Source: Pseudoscleropodium purum (taxonomy: Eukaryota; Streptophyta; Bryopsida; Hypnales; Brachytheciaceae). Taken from it: a stretch of DNA of 64,000 nucleotides. Location of the stretch: assembly GCA_963969395.1 (NCBI GenBank), contig OZ017797.1, positions 25,854,001 through 25,918,000 on the forward strand. Direction: 5' to 3'. Numbering within the stretch: position 1 is the first letter of the stretch; every line of letters starts with the position of its first letter. Both the position numbers and the translations under genes were made by a program. The notes beneath the pieces are model-generated. The model was not told where the DNA came from, did not search any database, and saw only the letters and a list, made by a program, of their open reading frames with translations. Positions 1 to 10,509 of the stretch are shown piece by piece.

Positions 1-10
1 TTAATAGGAG

Positions 11-545
11 ACCAAGGCTTTTTTTTCAGTTTTTATAAAGTGCCAAAGTGGCAATATAAAATGTTATATCAGTGCTTGAAATTTCAACATTCATTCACAT
101 TTCAAGATAGAAAATATCACATTAGTATATATCACATATCTATAATTATGTTTTCATCCATAATCTAGCAATTACATCCAAGATATATTTTTTAATTTGA
201 AATTTTATGGAAAAAAACTTCATGGTTTGTCATCATTTTTTAGCCAAATTATTTTTTACTAGTGCAATCTAGCACCAATGTTTTTTTTAGTTTATGAAAA
301 AGTACCAAAATGATGATCACTTAAATTTGGTAAAGTATTGTATTTCTACATTCATCCATCTTGTGGACTAAAAAACAACTTTTCAATCATGTTCATGCAC
401 TTTATCATCCAAATTTGGAGATTTCATTCAAATTTTGATAGAAATGGAAATTTTCTAGCGAAAAAAATCACTCTAATTTGATGAAAAGTAGACATTTATT
501 TTGAAATGGTACAGTGTGTCCCTATGGTGCCAAAAAAAGAGGTTT
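11..545. repeat. Decayed MITE-like copies, family of 870-1147
   Basis: A motif of the form ACCAAGGCTTTTTTTT followed by a purine/T stretch and GTGCCAAA occurs near 11-50, and a diverged copy follows near 270-315. The left 250 bases are also an inverted copy of about 880-1150: blocks such as TTTCAACATTCAT and GATAGAAAATATCACATTAGTA recur in reverse complement. A GGTGCCAAAAAAAGAGG block near 528-545 could be the right end of the second copy. I read this as one or two old copies of the MITE at 870-1147. Their exact ends and duplications are not clear. Confidence 0.5.
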
Positions 546-869
546 AGAACAAAGTAACTATAAAGTAAAAAAAAAAAGAGCCCAAGAACAAACTCCCTTG
601 GTTGAGCCTAAAATAATGCAATGAGCCTCTTCTGGAAATCCAATCAATGTTGAATGTAAGGAAAACCCCCCACTATTTTGTGTTGTACTAATTTTATTTT
701 TAACACCTCTTCCAACTAATTTGAGGCCTCTGATTGCAAATATGAGCTCAAGATTTTCAAAAAAAAATTTTACAAAGCAAATAAAAGGCTCCTAGCTATG
801 TTTTCTCTTGGGATAAAACACGAGGGGTAAAACTGCCTTTGTAAGAAGCTCATTGCACTAACTGTAGAC

Positions 870-1147
870 CAGGGCTTTTATTTGGCTGTGTGGTGCCAAA
901 TTACACCAAAAAAAAAAATTAATTGGGCTAAAAAATGCAACAAAATGTGAAGTTCTTACCAAAAAACTTCAAATTAAAAAAAGAAACTCTTGGATGAAAT
1001 TGCCAAACAGAATTGTAAACAACTGATATGTACTAATGTGATATTTTCTATCCAATATGTGGATGAATGTTGAAATTTGGAGCACCACTATAAAATTTTA
1101 CATCGCCATTTTGGCACCCCATACAAAATGAAAAAAAAAAGACCCTG
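870..1147. mobile_element. MITE with CAGGG terminal inverted repeats (278 bp)
   Basis: The left end reads CAGGGCTTTTATTTGG and the right end, in reverse complement, CAGGGTCTTTTTTTTTTC. Both are followed by a GGTGCCAAA block about 25 bases in, so the inverted repeat runs about 35 bases with mismatches. CAGGG ends are typical of hAT elements, which make 8-bp duplications. The flanks CTGTAGAC (left) and CTTTATAG (right) are only loosely alike, so the superfamily is not settled. There is no coding capacity. Confidence 0.6.
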
Positions 1148-1220
1148 CTTTATAGACTCGACCGACTCCCTTCCACCAGAAAGCCTCAGGTCGTGTGGCG
1201 TGCGTCCGGACCCCTGCAAG

Positions 1221-1274
1221 GATGACGTCAACCAAAGCCGATTTGACGTATGCATGACGTGGTCTCTTTAAAAG
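1221..1274 (+). promoter_or_regulatory. Cluster of three TGACG motifs followed by TATA-like box
   Basis: TGACGTCA at 1223-1230, TGACGT at 1244-1249 and TGACGT at 1255-1260 lie within 38 bases. A TATA-like TTTAAAAG follows at 1267-1274. In plants, closely spaced TGACG motifs bind TGA-class bZIP factors (as-1-like elements). About 70 bases downstream is GTAAGT (1343-1348), a good 5' splice donor sequence. Together these suggest a plus-strand promoter with a short first exon, but no convincing coding exon follows. It could be a non-coding transcript, a promoter relic, or chance in a locally GC-rich patch. Confidence 0.4.
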
Positions 1275-1289
1275 GTGGCTCTGCAAGAC

Positions 1290-3600
1290 ACTGAAGTCTT
1301 GGTGGGCGGGTCTTGATAACGTCGCTGGGAACAAGGGAAATAGTAAGTTCGTTGAATAGTCCGCGTTCCCAAGTTCCCAGACAAACGAAGAAACAATTCT
1401 AAGGTCACCAAGGAATCCAGACTTGAGAGACTCTCATTGGAGTCGGTCAGGATGTAATAAGTTACCATACCATATAATGAATGGGTGGATCACAACTTGG
1501 ATCTAGCTTACTAGTAAGGTAGAACAGCCTATTACCATACTGATTTGCAATCTGACTATCTTGGGGCCAACTGCAAGAGAGGTACATATTTTTCAGAGTT
1601 GTGTGCTTGTTTCACGATTCGAACTCAAGTGGAATTATAATTTTTCAATCAAAATTGTAATTTCTATGAATTTTTAAAATAGGTTGCCCTAAAATTACAA
1701 AACTGTGCATAGAGTGGGGTCAAAAATGTCTCATGAACAACCCATTACCATCTTAACATGTATCTATTGGCACTTAAGTTCCCACCAATGAAGGAGTGAC
1801 ACATTACCCATTTGGTCATTAATACACTGAAATTGTCACAAAAGTGAAAGGATATGGATTTTGCAGTCAACAGAATTAGAGCCAAAGCATAGGCAATGGA
1901 ATTGGGTTGTTCTACCTTAGTACAATTGTTGCAACAACATCACCTCGGTTGTTTATGGAAATAGAATAAGTTAAATATTAGTTATTTTAAATTTAGTTTG
2001 TTAGAATTTGATTCAAACCTCAAGTATAAGATAGACACTCCTTGATTCCCATCCTTGTAACTAATTCCATCATTATGTACCAAGGGAATGATACATTCTA
2101 CAAAGAAATACATTCTAGAAAGAAAATGTGTACCATTGGTACATGACGATAGAATTGGGTATAGAGATGGGAATGGGTGCATCTACATTAGTACTTCCAA
2201 AATTTAATTGAAAATTTTGTATGGATGAAAATGTGAATCATGATAGTGAGAATCATAATGACATTGTGAACTTAATAGAATAGATAGTAGAAGAAGAATT
2301 GTTATCATATGGTCAATGACAATGTTGTAAGTGCACTCTATGTAAGGTAGATTAGCCTATTACCACCTAGATTGGCTATCTAAGTACCTTGGAGAAGCCA
2401 TGTGTCAGCTGACATATTTTTTCAGAGACAAGAAATGCATGCTATGCTATTTTTTCAAAGTTTTGTTGGGACTAAATTGGAAAAGCCTGTGTAGACTGAT
2501 GCTAAACCACAGAGTGACTGACATGTCCCCTTCCCAAATGCATTGTGATGATGCTAAAGGACTGCTAAGATCATGGTAAATTGGTAATGGGTGGATGCCT
2601 GACGCAAATGGGAGGATCCCATTGGGTTGTTCTACAGTTCCTTGTATCCCAAAGTGTCCTGGTGCCATATCACACTGTCTCTCAGATATTTTTTAAGGAT
2701 ACATGGATCGGTTTGACTGAGCAACCCCAGCAAGCACAAAACAAAACAGGTGACGATTGCACACACAACAGGTGATGACTTCTTCTGTCTGGTTGGTTGC
2801 CAGCTAATCCTTGCCAATCAAACAGCTTTTAAGTTCAGCAATCTGCAAACGTTCAAGACTGCATACCAGACAATGAAGTGCAGATCAGGCTGTGCAGTAC
2901 AAGAAGAAGATGCTCAAGGCACATCATCCCATGGTGCAACAGTGAAGAAAGAAAATCAGCGTAGCTCATTTCAACATAAATTTAGAATAGAAAAAGGGAG
3001 CACAACCCGTATTCGAGCTTAAATTCTCAGACCCAACCATGTATCTAAGTTATCTGCTTTGATTCCCAGCCCCCACCATGAACCTCTCTACCACTGGCCT
3101 AGAGTTGGAGGCAACAGAATTTGCAAACTCAGAACCTAATCCACCTCTAAGTTAATCAGAGCATGTGATAATATGAAGCCTTTCTGTGTCGTATCCTAAA
3201 TGTAGCATTGGGTTCCAATGAAGACCTTTTCAAGATTTGGATTGTTGATGATTGAGCCGTTCTCATAATGCATGGGCTCTGTCAAAACAATCTTCAGTGA
3301 AAGTACTGACCCCAAAATGGCCGAGGACACAAGGAGTACCACTTGATCAAATGCTCTCAAGTGGTGTACATCCGTTTCATCCAGACGTATCTATTTCGGA
3401 ACACCTACAACAGAATTTTGAACTTCCATAACTTGTGCACACAACCTCTGAGTACCGCAATGCTTGGTGTGTTGGAATCCTCTTTCATTCCCCAAATAAG
3501 AACATCAATAACAGTTGCCCAATTTAATGCTGATAATAAGACCTATGATCAGCAACAAAAATGGCGATTGATTGTGATTGTCTGTCCCTACCTTAGAGCT
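1290..3600. other. No recognisable gene; internal direct repeats
   Basis: No long conserved reading frame is visible. The segment at about 1512-1598 (GTAAGGTAGAACAGCCTATTACCA and onward to TTTTTCAGAG) recurs at about 2339-2436 with many changes. A phrase of the type GGAATTGGGTTGTTCTAC recurs near 1898 and 2620. Short frames near 2581-3022 have no recognisable protein features. This may be the 3' flank of the minus-strand gene plus an old repeat. Confidence 0.4.
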
Positions 3601-3618
3601 CATCTGAACAATCTGCAG

Positions 3619-5127
3619 CTACGGCAGATGAATGGGAACAATGGAGTCTCGACTAAAATCCTCCAGCAAATTGGCTAAAGGGGAGTCCGGCGACTCAAAA
3701 GACGGCACCCTTGCAGTTGCAGTGAGATTCGCTAAATACTCTTCGAAAACACCTGCAACAATGGGATCGGCTTTGACTCCAGCCCCGTCATCGTCACAAG
3801 GAACATCCAGCAAACACTGCCTCTTCGATAATTGACCACCACTGTAAGAATCATCACGAGACCTCTTCACAGCTTCGGAGGATTGAATCCCAAACTCCGG
3901 AAGCTCCAAAACAGGGGCGCCATAGTAGGAAGTGGAAGCATCTTCATTCCAGTCTTTAGCAGCAGCTTGCTTCGCATGGAATCTCGGCTTGGCAGACTGA
4001 CATGGATTCAAAAACTCCAGAAAAGATTCATAATCCTTACCCAATCCTTTCGACATATCCAGAAAACAAGACGGATCATCCACTCCATTCGCCTTCTTGT
4101 AGAAGCTTGGCTTGGAGCCACTTTCGCCTCGCGCCCGGAAATTAGGGTTCGTTTGTTGAAGATGGACAGAGTCCAGCCTGCATGTCCCCATGGCGGTCGC
4201 TTTAGGGGAGACGTACCTTCGTGAAGCAGTTGAGCAAGGTCGAGACATGGTAGCGACATCCGTCCAGCTTTCTTTGGCACCCGAGTCTTTGAGAATCGCG
4301 CTCAAGCTCAAGTCAGAATGGCCGCCGGCTGTGAAAACCCCGCTGTCCATGGCGCTGCTTGGGGTTGAAACCGGTACCCCCTGTGCTGGTCTGCCCCAGG
4401 AAAGCTCAGCTATGTCAGATTGCGATAAATTTTCCTGCGAGAACCAACTCAAGCGTTTGGAACGCTCGGGTGCAAAGCTCCTCTCCTTCAACGAGCTCTC
4501 GAGAGTTGGCAAACCCTCGAATGCTAACAAACTGGAATGGTTCCCAATGCCGTTGCTCTTCCAAGCTTGAGAATGGGAGGCAGGCTCACCACTGGTGGAA
4601 GTCTCTTCCAAAGATTGCTGTGTGAGTGGTGACCATGCGTTAGTGCCGTGCTTCATCACGACCTCCTTGATCGTCTCACGCAAACTGTCCGCGAACTTGC
4701 TCCCGAGCGAGGATCGCAGCTTCTTGGCCAAATCGAGCGCCTGCGACCGCCGTGTGGGCTCGAATAGAGTGCAGTCGCTCGACATCGCCTCCTCGCCCCC
4801 GGGGAGCGAGACGCCGCTGTCGCTACTCAACTCCCTCGACAACGAAGGCACATTCGGCATATAATAGGAAAGAATGGATTTCGGAGAGCAAGAGAAGCTC
4901 CCCGGAACTGACTGCTCGGGGCTGGTGTATTTACAACCTGGGGAAACAAGAGGAGAAGTTTGAAACGGAGCATACTTCCCGGATGCGAGTGCTTGCAGCG
5001 GATCCTCTCGCACCAGACTCAATTCCTGTGGCAACGAACCTGGTGAGGAGCTTCCGTGCAACTGCGCGTTGCCTTGTTGCTGCACTTGCGCGGCTCTCCA
5101 ACGGGATCCTCCCAAACTGAGAAACAT
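3619..5127 (-). CDS. Ser-rich hypothetical protein, probably nuclear (502 aa)
   Basis: A single uninterrupted frame of 502 codons starts at the ATG at 5127. An in-frame TGA lies upstream, so this is the first possible Met in the frame. I do not recognise the family. The N-terminus is Met-Phe-Leu-Ser-Leu-Gly-Gly, and long Ser/Pro/Gly-rich stretches follow. There is a more ordered, probably helical stretch around residues 130-160 (SQALDLAKKLRSSLGSKFAD). Near residues 421-437 two basic clusters (KRSR and SKRQ) are spaced like a bipartite nuclear localisation signal. The C-terminus carries an acidic/hydrophobic stretch (VFEEYLANLTA). No membrane segment or signal peptide is seen. GC and CpG content are much higher than in the surrounding repeats, and there are no stops or frameshifts, which is why I take it as the one live host gene here. 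It may have further exons. Its function is unknown; nuclear localisation is inference. Confidence 0.75.
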   Translation of the reverse strand: MFLSLGGSRWRAAQVQQQGNAQLHGSSSPGSLPQELSLVREDPLQALASGKYAPFQTSPLVSPGCKYTSPEQSVPGSFSCSPKSILSYYMPNVPSLSRELSSDSGVSLPGGEEAMSSDCTLFEPTRRSQALDLAKKLRSSLGSKFADSLRETIKEVVMKHGTNAWSPLTQQSLEETSTSGEPASHSQAWKSNGIGNHSSLLAFEGLPTLESSLKERSFAPERSKRLSWFSQENLSQSDIAELSWGRPAQGVPVSTPSSAMDSGVFTAGGHSDLSLSAILKDSGAKESWTDVATMSRPCSTASRRYVSPKATAMGTCRLDSVHLQQTNPNFRARGESGSKPSFYKKANGVDDPSCFLDMSKGLGKDYESFLEFLNPCQSAKPRFHAKQAAAKDWNEDASTSYYGAPVLELPEFGIQSSEAVKRSRDDSYSGGQLSKRQCLLDVPCDDDGAGVKADPIVAGVFEEYLANLTATARVPSFESPDSPLANLLEDFSRDSIVPIHLP

Positions 5128-5360
5128 ACTCTCTTGCTCTTGCAAACCGGAAATTCCTCCAATCTCAGACTCAGAATTCCATCAACAAAATCCCCAGCAA
5201 CCGACTCTCCAGCAACAAATTTCACGATAACAAACCCAAATTTCAGAGAAGATGGCCAAATTCTTTGAAGAATTTTTCTGGAAAATTCAGCCACGGGAGT
5301 CGCTGCGCTAAAGAAAGGACGAGAAGATGCTCGCTGGTTCATCGTCCAGGTGAGACTCAT
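5019..5360 (-). other. Upstream ORF overlapping the start of the Ser-rich gene
   Basis: An ATG-initiated 113-codon frame begins 233 bases upstream of the 5127 start, in a different frame, and ends inside the main coding region. If the transcript starts upstream of 5360, ribosomes would meet this ATG first. That would reduce translation of the main frame unless it is bypassed or removed by a 5' intron. The predicted peptide has no recognised domain. It could equally be a chance frame in GC-rich DNA, or mark a different first exon. Confidence 0.35.
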
Positions 5361-5639
5361 TACTGCTGGGCTGCAAAACTGGCGATCTCATCCTGCTTGA
5401 CGAGTGCGCGAGAAATATTCGAAATGGGCTTTGTTGGGATCGGTACGCCGGAGAGATTTTTGAGCGTTTGCTGTGCTTGCGTAGTGTGGATTCGATCGGC
5501 AAAGTGAGGAAAGGGGGAGACGACGATCAGGACGGAAGTGCGTGACAAGAGGGCGAGAGAAGCGCGAATGCCGCTAGAACAGAAATACCGGAAGAATGTG
5601 GTCCGTCGTCTTGGCCGGTAGCATAGAGGTGGTCGCAGT

Positions 5640-5700
5640 GGGTCAGGAATCTTCGACGCACTGCCCGCATCTTCTGCCCGTTGTCACGTGCTTGTGCAGT
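5640..5700 (-). promoter_or_regulatory. G-box in CpG-rich upstream region of the Ser-rich gene
   Basis: CACGTG at 5685-5690 is a canonical G-box (bound by bHLH/bZIP factors in plants). It lies about 560 bases upstream of the start codon at 5127, on the edge of the GC-rich zone that covers the 5' part of the gene. Beyond about 5700 the sequence turns AT-rich. No clear TATA box is seen between the G-box and the gene. Confidence 0.4.
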
Positions 5701-6391
5701 TCATTTTTTTCTTAAACAGAGTCATTATAAATGATAGAGTACATCATGAACAAGCTCAACATCTTCTCATTGAAAATACCCAAGTGACTACGGTGAATAT
5801 TGACAACTCTGGAAGAATACTGGGAACTGCAAACTGGACTTGCTGAATGGGGAGTTGGGGACTGAGTCAGTTTGTTGGAAACCATTGATCAGTGATTCCG
5901 TTTCATTTGTGTAAAAAAAACCCAAAAAAAACATTGATCAATTTGCCGTTGAAGTTAAGGAACTTCACAGTATCACAGGAACTGCCACGGCAGGCTCAGT
6001 GGGTTTCCATGTTTGGAGGGATGCGGAATTGCTCTTTAGTTTGTCAGTTATCCAAAAGAGGGAATAAACTTATGAAGAGTAGGGAGATGGAAGCATCAGT
6101 CAAAACACACAACAGTTGAAGCTCAGTACTCATATGCAAAACCACTTGGCTACTATCAATGGCACCAAGATCATCATGGTAACCACTTGTAAAAAGAGTC
6201 TGCTTTGTACCATTGAAATTTCTTAACCCTAGACTGTCCAACCTTTGTTTGTTTGAGCAACATGCTCTGTGGACCGGTTTTGGAGAATCAGCCCTTGTAG
6301 AAAGTATGGGCGGAATTTTGATAATCCATCGTTCGGTAGTATACTTGACAAATGGCTGATGCTTGAAAGCAAGTGGGAGCCAAAATTAGGT
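5701..6391. other. Intergenic, nothing recognised
   Basis: AT-rich spacer between the Ser-rich gene and the left end of the large CACTA-like element. It holds only short frames with no recognisable protein features. Confidence 0.5.
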
Positions 6392-6671
6392 CACTACAGC
6401 AAAATGGATGTTTTATGACTATAAAATATGATTGTAGTGAGTCATAAAATCTCAAAATATGACTTCTGTAGAAATCACTATAGATGATGCGCGATATGAT
6501 TGAATTTAGTCATTATTGACTATTGTAGTCATATTTTTAGTGAATCATATTTGTAGTCATTTAGATTGGGAGTATAATACGGCATATTTTTTCAACATAG
6601 CACATATATTGATAGTCCTTGGAGGTTTGACTTTTTTTTGAGTTGCTCAAACAAAGAAAAATAAAATCCTA

Positions 6672-8280
6672 CGTTGTCATGTAGAGAGAGTTTGCTTTGG
6701 AAAATCACAAGGATTCTAGCTAGAATTGAGAATAGTTTGTTTTAAAGTTTAGTTGAACCTTCTAATCTTCATTTTTTGGTCTTCATTCTTCAATCTTTAA
6801 ACTCCTCTTCATTGGCCTATTTTGTAGTAGCTCTATAAGGGTTAAAGTCAAGGTATGTGATAAAAATCTACAACCTTAAACGGGTAAAACGAAACGGCCA
6901 AATCACAACTTGACTATCTGAAAATAGGCTTTTAAACTTCAAACCCACGATGACTAGCAATTGTACCTCATCAATGAGAATGACATAAAAGTATGATCCT
7001 ATGGGTGATCAATCCCATTTCATCACCACAAACACAAAACAGGACTATTATTGAATACTCGCATAACTTGCAATAGTATTTACAAAGCAAAGATGAAACA
7101 ATAAGCTTCCAAAATTGGCTAGGAATAACAATAAAAAGACAACGAGCCTCCAAATCAAGGTAGGAATAACAAGCCACAAACTACAATACACGAATCTTCA
7201 ATCTTCTTATCTTCAAAGTCTTTTGCAACTCTCTGAAGTTCCAACTCCAAATACTTAACTTCAACTTCAAACACCTAACTTCAACTCCTATTTTATTGTT
7301 GAACTTTGAATTGGTGTTGTCGGTTTTTCCAAAGTTCAAATGAGATGCATGATAGCTTTTTAAAAATCTAGTACAATTTTCTACTTCTCCGCCAAATTTC
7401 AACTCATTCTAAAATTTTGTCCAACTTCTATGGCCATTCAAAGTTTCGGCCTTGAAAAAAGAAAGGCAGCAAACCCTTTTTTGCTTCGTCACTCACAACT
7501 TACTCATAAAAATTCCAAATACAATGAATAATAGCTTTATAAAAAGTCAATATAATTTCCTATACCCTTTCTAAAATTCATTGCAAATAAAAAACTTTTC
7601 CGTCTTTTATGGTCAGTCAAAATCTCTATTCTTTTACATAGAAGGCAACAGACCTCCCTTCACTTAAACTAGCACAACTTTTAATTCACAATTTCAAATC
7701 AAGCAAGTGACAACAATTTACATCAAGATACACAATTTCTCTAAATTCAATTTTAAAAAAAACTCAAAATACAATATATTGTGGCCTTTCAAATTTTCGA
7801 GCTTTATCAACAACAATGAGAGAGACAATCCAAAAGTGTCTCCTTTTCCTTTCGTCTTATTTTTGACCTAAACCACATAAGTTTAGTGAGAGTTTAATCT
7901 ACACTTTAACCATGTGAACTTCCTAATATCCATTGGTCATGAAATTGACTATAAGACTAATTTCATATTTCTACGGAGAAGATAAATTATCCCAATGTTA
8001 CTAGAAGACAAACTACTTGAATATTTTTCTTGTATTATTTCACAAACACAAAAAAATACTTCAAATATAGAATGAATATTTAAAAACTAACATATGACTA
8101 ATAGAGGTAAAAAATATAATTTCAATCAAAATATCATTCTATCACGACTCTATTGAGATTCTTCATCTTAAGACTAAAAAAAACCCCTCTAATTCAACAT
8201 AGTATATAAATATTGAAACCCATCTAAATAATATGAATATACATATTTTTATATAATGTTTGCATTTGCATCAAGACAAC
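6672..8280 (-). repeat. Large dispersed repeat, copy 3 (minus strand, decayed)
   Basis: Read on the minus strand, this aligns with the non-coding 3' parts of the repeats at 36450-38502 and 46240-48617. The shared blocks appear in the same order: a tract of GAAGATTGAAGATT type, then TGTTATTCCTACCTTGATTT-type sequence, GGAGGCTCGTTGTC, a CGTGGGTTTGAAGTTTA-type block, TTTTACCCGT, and the 3' end block TTTTCCAAAGCAAACTCTC with a GACA terminus at about 6672-6680. The upstream part (7400-8280) resembles 52000-53160 rather than the coding copies, and no protein-coding part is seen. It lies inside CACTA-1, so it inserted there. Confidence 0.6.
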
Positions 8281-8284
8281 GTTG

Positions 8285-9440
8285 CATATGACTATGTAGT
8301 CATCTTTTGCGCTGACATGGAATATGACTATAATAAGTCATATTGTGGTTGACATGGCTTATGACTACGGTAAATCATATTCATGGGGAGTACACTTAGA
8401 GCGTCCATTAGAAACCATGAGCGAACAAAACTTTGGACCCCTATATACTTTTTAAATTTTAAATAAAATAAATTTGAATAGTTTTTCCTATTTTGAAAGT
8501 TTATGTTTTGAATTATTGATATTTTTATTTGTTAATAATAATTAATTAGAAATTTTTGAAGTAAAAAGATACACTGTAGAGTTGAAAAATAACTTTCACA
8601 CCCCTATATTATATAAAAATAAATTGTCTAAAAAATGAACAAAAAGTTTCTAAAAATAACTCTCTATTGAAAGTTCATTTTGAGTTGAATATTGATTCAA
8701 TGGTCATCTAAATGTGTTCTCTATAATTATTTGAGTTGAAAAACATGCCACTATAGTTCATTTTCAACTTCTTCCAAAAATCATTTCATATTTTATTTGA
8801 GTTGGAAATTTTGGCAATAGAAACCTATAGTCATTATTAAATAAAGCTCAAAATTTTAGGTTGAAATTATAGTTTATTAGAAACCACTTGTTCGCTCATA
8901 GTTTGTTGTAGTAGAACTAAGTGCACTTCCTGGGATCATATTTTGGTTAATATGGCATGTGACTTTGTGTAGTCATATTTTCAGTTGATGTAGAATATGA
9001 TTTTTGTGAGTAATATTTTCTATTGATGTAGAAAGTGACTCTCATGAGTAATATTTTCTATTCACGTGGAATATGACCCTTGTAATTCATATTCTTTATT
9101 AATGTGAATTATGATTCTTGTGAATCATATTTTCTGTTGATATGAAATATGACCTTAGTGAGTCATATTATTTTTGATGTGAAATATGACTCTTGTGAAT
9201 CATATTTTTGGCTAATGTGGCAATTTTCACGGAGTATTATAAGTAATTTAATGATTGAATGTAGTCATATTTAAAAAAATATAGAGTCACATTTTTGGTA
9301 TGACCATGAGTATTATGATCCTAAAGCCAATCATATTTTGGTGAAGATATATTGTGAAATATGACTCAAGCAATTGATATTCCAAATAAGTGACAGTCAC
9401 ATCTTTTAGATTTGTGTGTTGTTTGTAATTGAAGTGACTA
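8285..9440. repeat. Subterminal AGTCATATTT repeat array of CACTA-1
   Basis: About a dozen imperfect repeats of the type GAATATGACTCTTGTGAATCATATTTT, spaced roughly 45-60 bases, run through 8285-8390 and 8930-9440. They match the short-motif arrays next to both ends of CACTA-1. In CACTA elements such arrays bind the element's DNA-binding protein. The array is split by the insert at 8389-8928. Confidence 0.6.
8389..8928. mobile_element. MITE-like insert with inverted ends (about 540 bp)
   Basis: The left edge AGTACACTTAGAGCG and the right edge, in reverse complement AGTGCACTTAGTTCT, mirror each other. Further inside, ATGAGCGAACAA near 8419 is mirrored near 8890, and GAAACC blocks flank both. 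It interrupts the AGTCATATTT array of CACTA-1, which resumes on the other side. It has no coding capacity. The superfamily is not clear. Confidence 0.45.
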
Positions 9441-9680
9441 AGATTTGAAGTAGCTTCTATCATGAACTATAGTTACATTTTTCATACATTTAAAATGGAC
9501 ATGACGCATTGCAGTCATGCATCAACATGGTTTAGCAACTAAATAAAAGACTTCATCAAATTAAAAACAATTATGTATGATTGATTTTTGAAATGCATAA
9601 GAGACAATGACATTGAAGAAAGAAAATGTAAAAAAGAATGTGACTCTTTTCAATGACATTTATTAGTCATTAACACAAAA

Positions 9681-9790
9681 TATATTACAATGACATTCTA
9701 TAAATGTATATTACAATGACATTCTATAAATGTATATTACAATGACATTCTATAAATGTATATTACAATGACATTCTATAAATGTATATT
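9681..9790. repeat. Perfect 26-bp tandem repeat, 4.2 copies
   Basis: The unit TATATTACAATGACATTC plus TATAAATG is repeated without a visible mismatch at 9681, 9707, 9733 and 9759, with a partial fifth copy. Perfect identity inside an otherwise decayed element implies recent expansion. Confidence 0.9.
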
Positions 9791-10230
9791 CCCATACACT
9801 TATAGGACGTATATTCTTAACAAAGATGTCAAGATGGGTTTTTTTAGTATTGCAAGTAGCCTTCAATAACTTTATTCTAGCTTCTAGTGCTTATATATAC
9901 AATCAAGGAGGTTAATTTCCAATGAATGAACAATATAAATCAACCTTTAAAGATTTAAGGCAATACAAAATATATAGTATAAATTTAAGATTATAAAAAA
10001 ATCATAACCACTATATCTTTAGAAACTGCAAAGAAACAAGAGGAAAAAATAAGACTATAACCACTATATCTCTAGAAATTACAAATAAACAAAAAGAAAG
10101 AATAATAATAGTGATAGAAGGAACAAAAAGCTAAAGTTAGCAAGTGCAAAGAGGTAAGATGCAAGAAGCAAGAAAAAGCAAAATGTAAGATGTAACAAAA
10201 AACAACAAGAAGCACAAGTTAAGATGCAAC

Positions 10231-10422
10231 TATTTGGAAACTACCTAGTAAGTATACACAGTGAATGTACACAAAGAAGTATGAAAGATGTGTTTCATAT
10301 ATTATATTATGAAGGAGAAGGTACAAGGTTAAATAGCTAGGGAAAAACTGTGACTATTCATTAAACTAAGAGGTTTGACTCTAAGTCTAAGTAACTAGTG
10401 CTAAGTTGATTACAATCGAACA
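10231..10422 (-). repeat. 3' LTR of the copia element (192 bp)
   Basis: Aligns end to end with 25051-25243. The plus-strand ends are TA...CA here and TG...TA in the other copy, so each LTR carries one transition in the canonical TG...CA ends. It lies just beyond the end of the RNase H relic, and a purine-rich stretch (GATGAAAGGGGAG on the minus strand, near 10460) is a candidate polypurine tract. Confidence 0.85.
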
Positions 10423-10509
10423 CTCCTATCAAAAGAATGTAATTGATGAACCATGCTAGCTCCCCTTTCATCAAAGTAGTGTAAAAAATCCTTGAGCAGA
10501 GGTACATGC

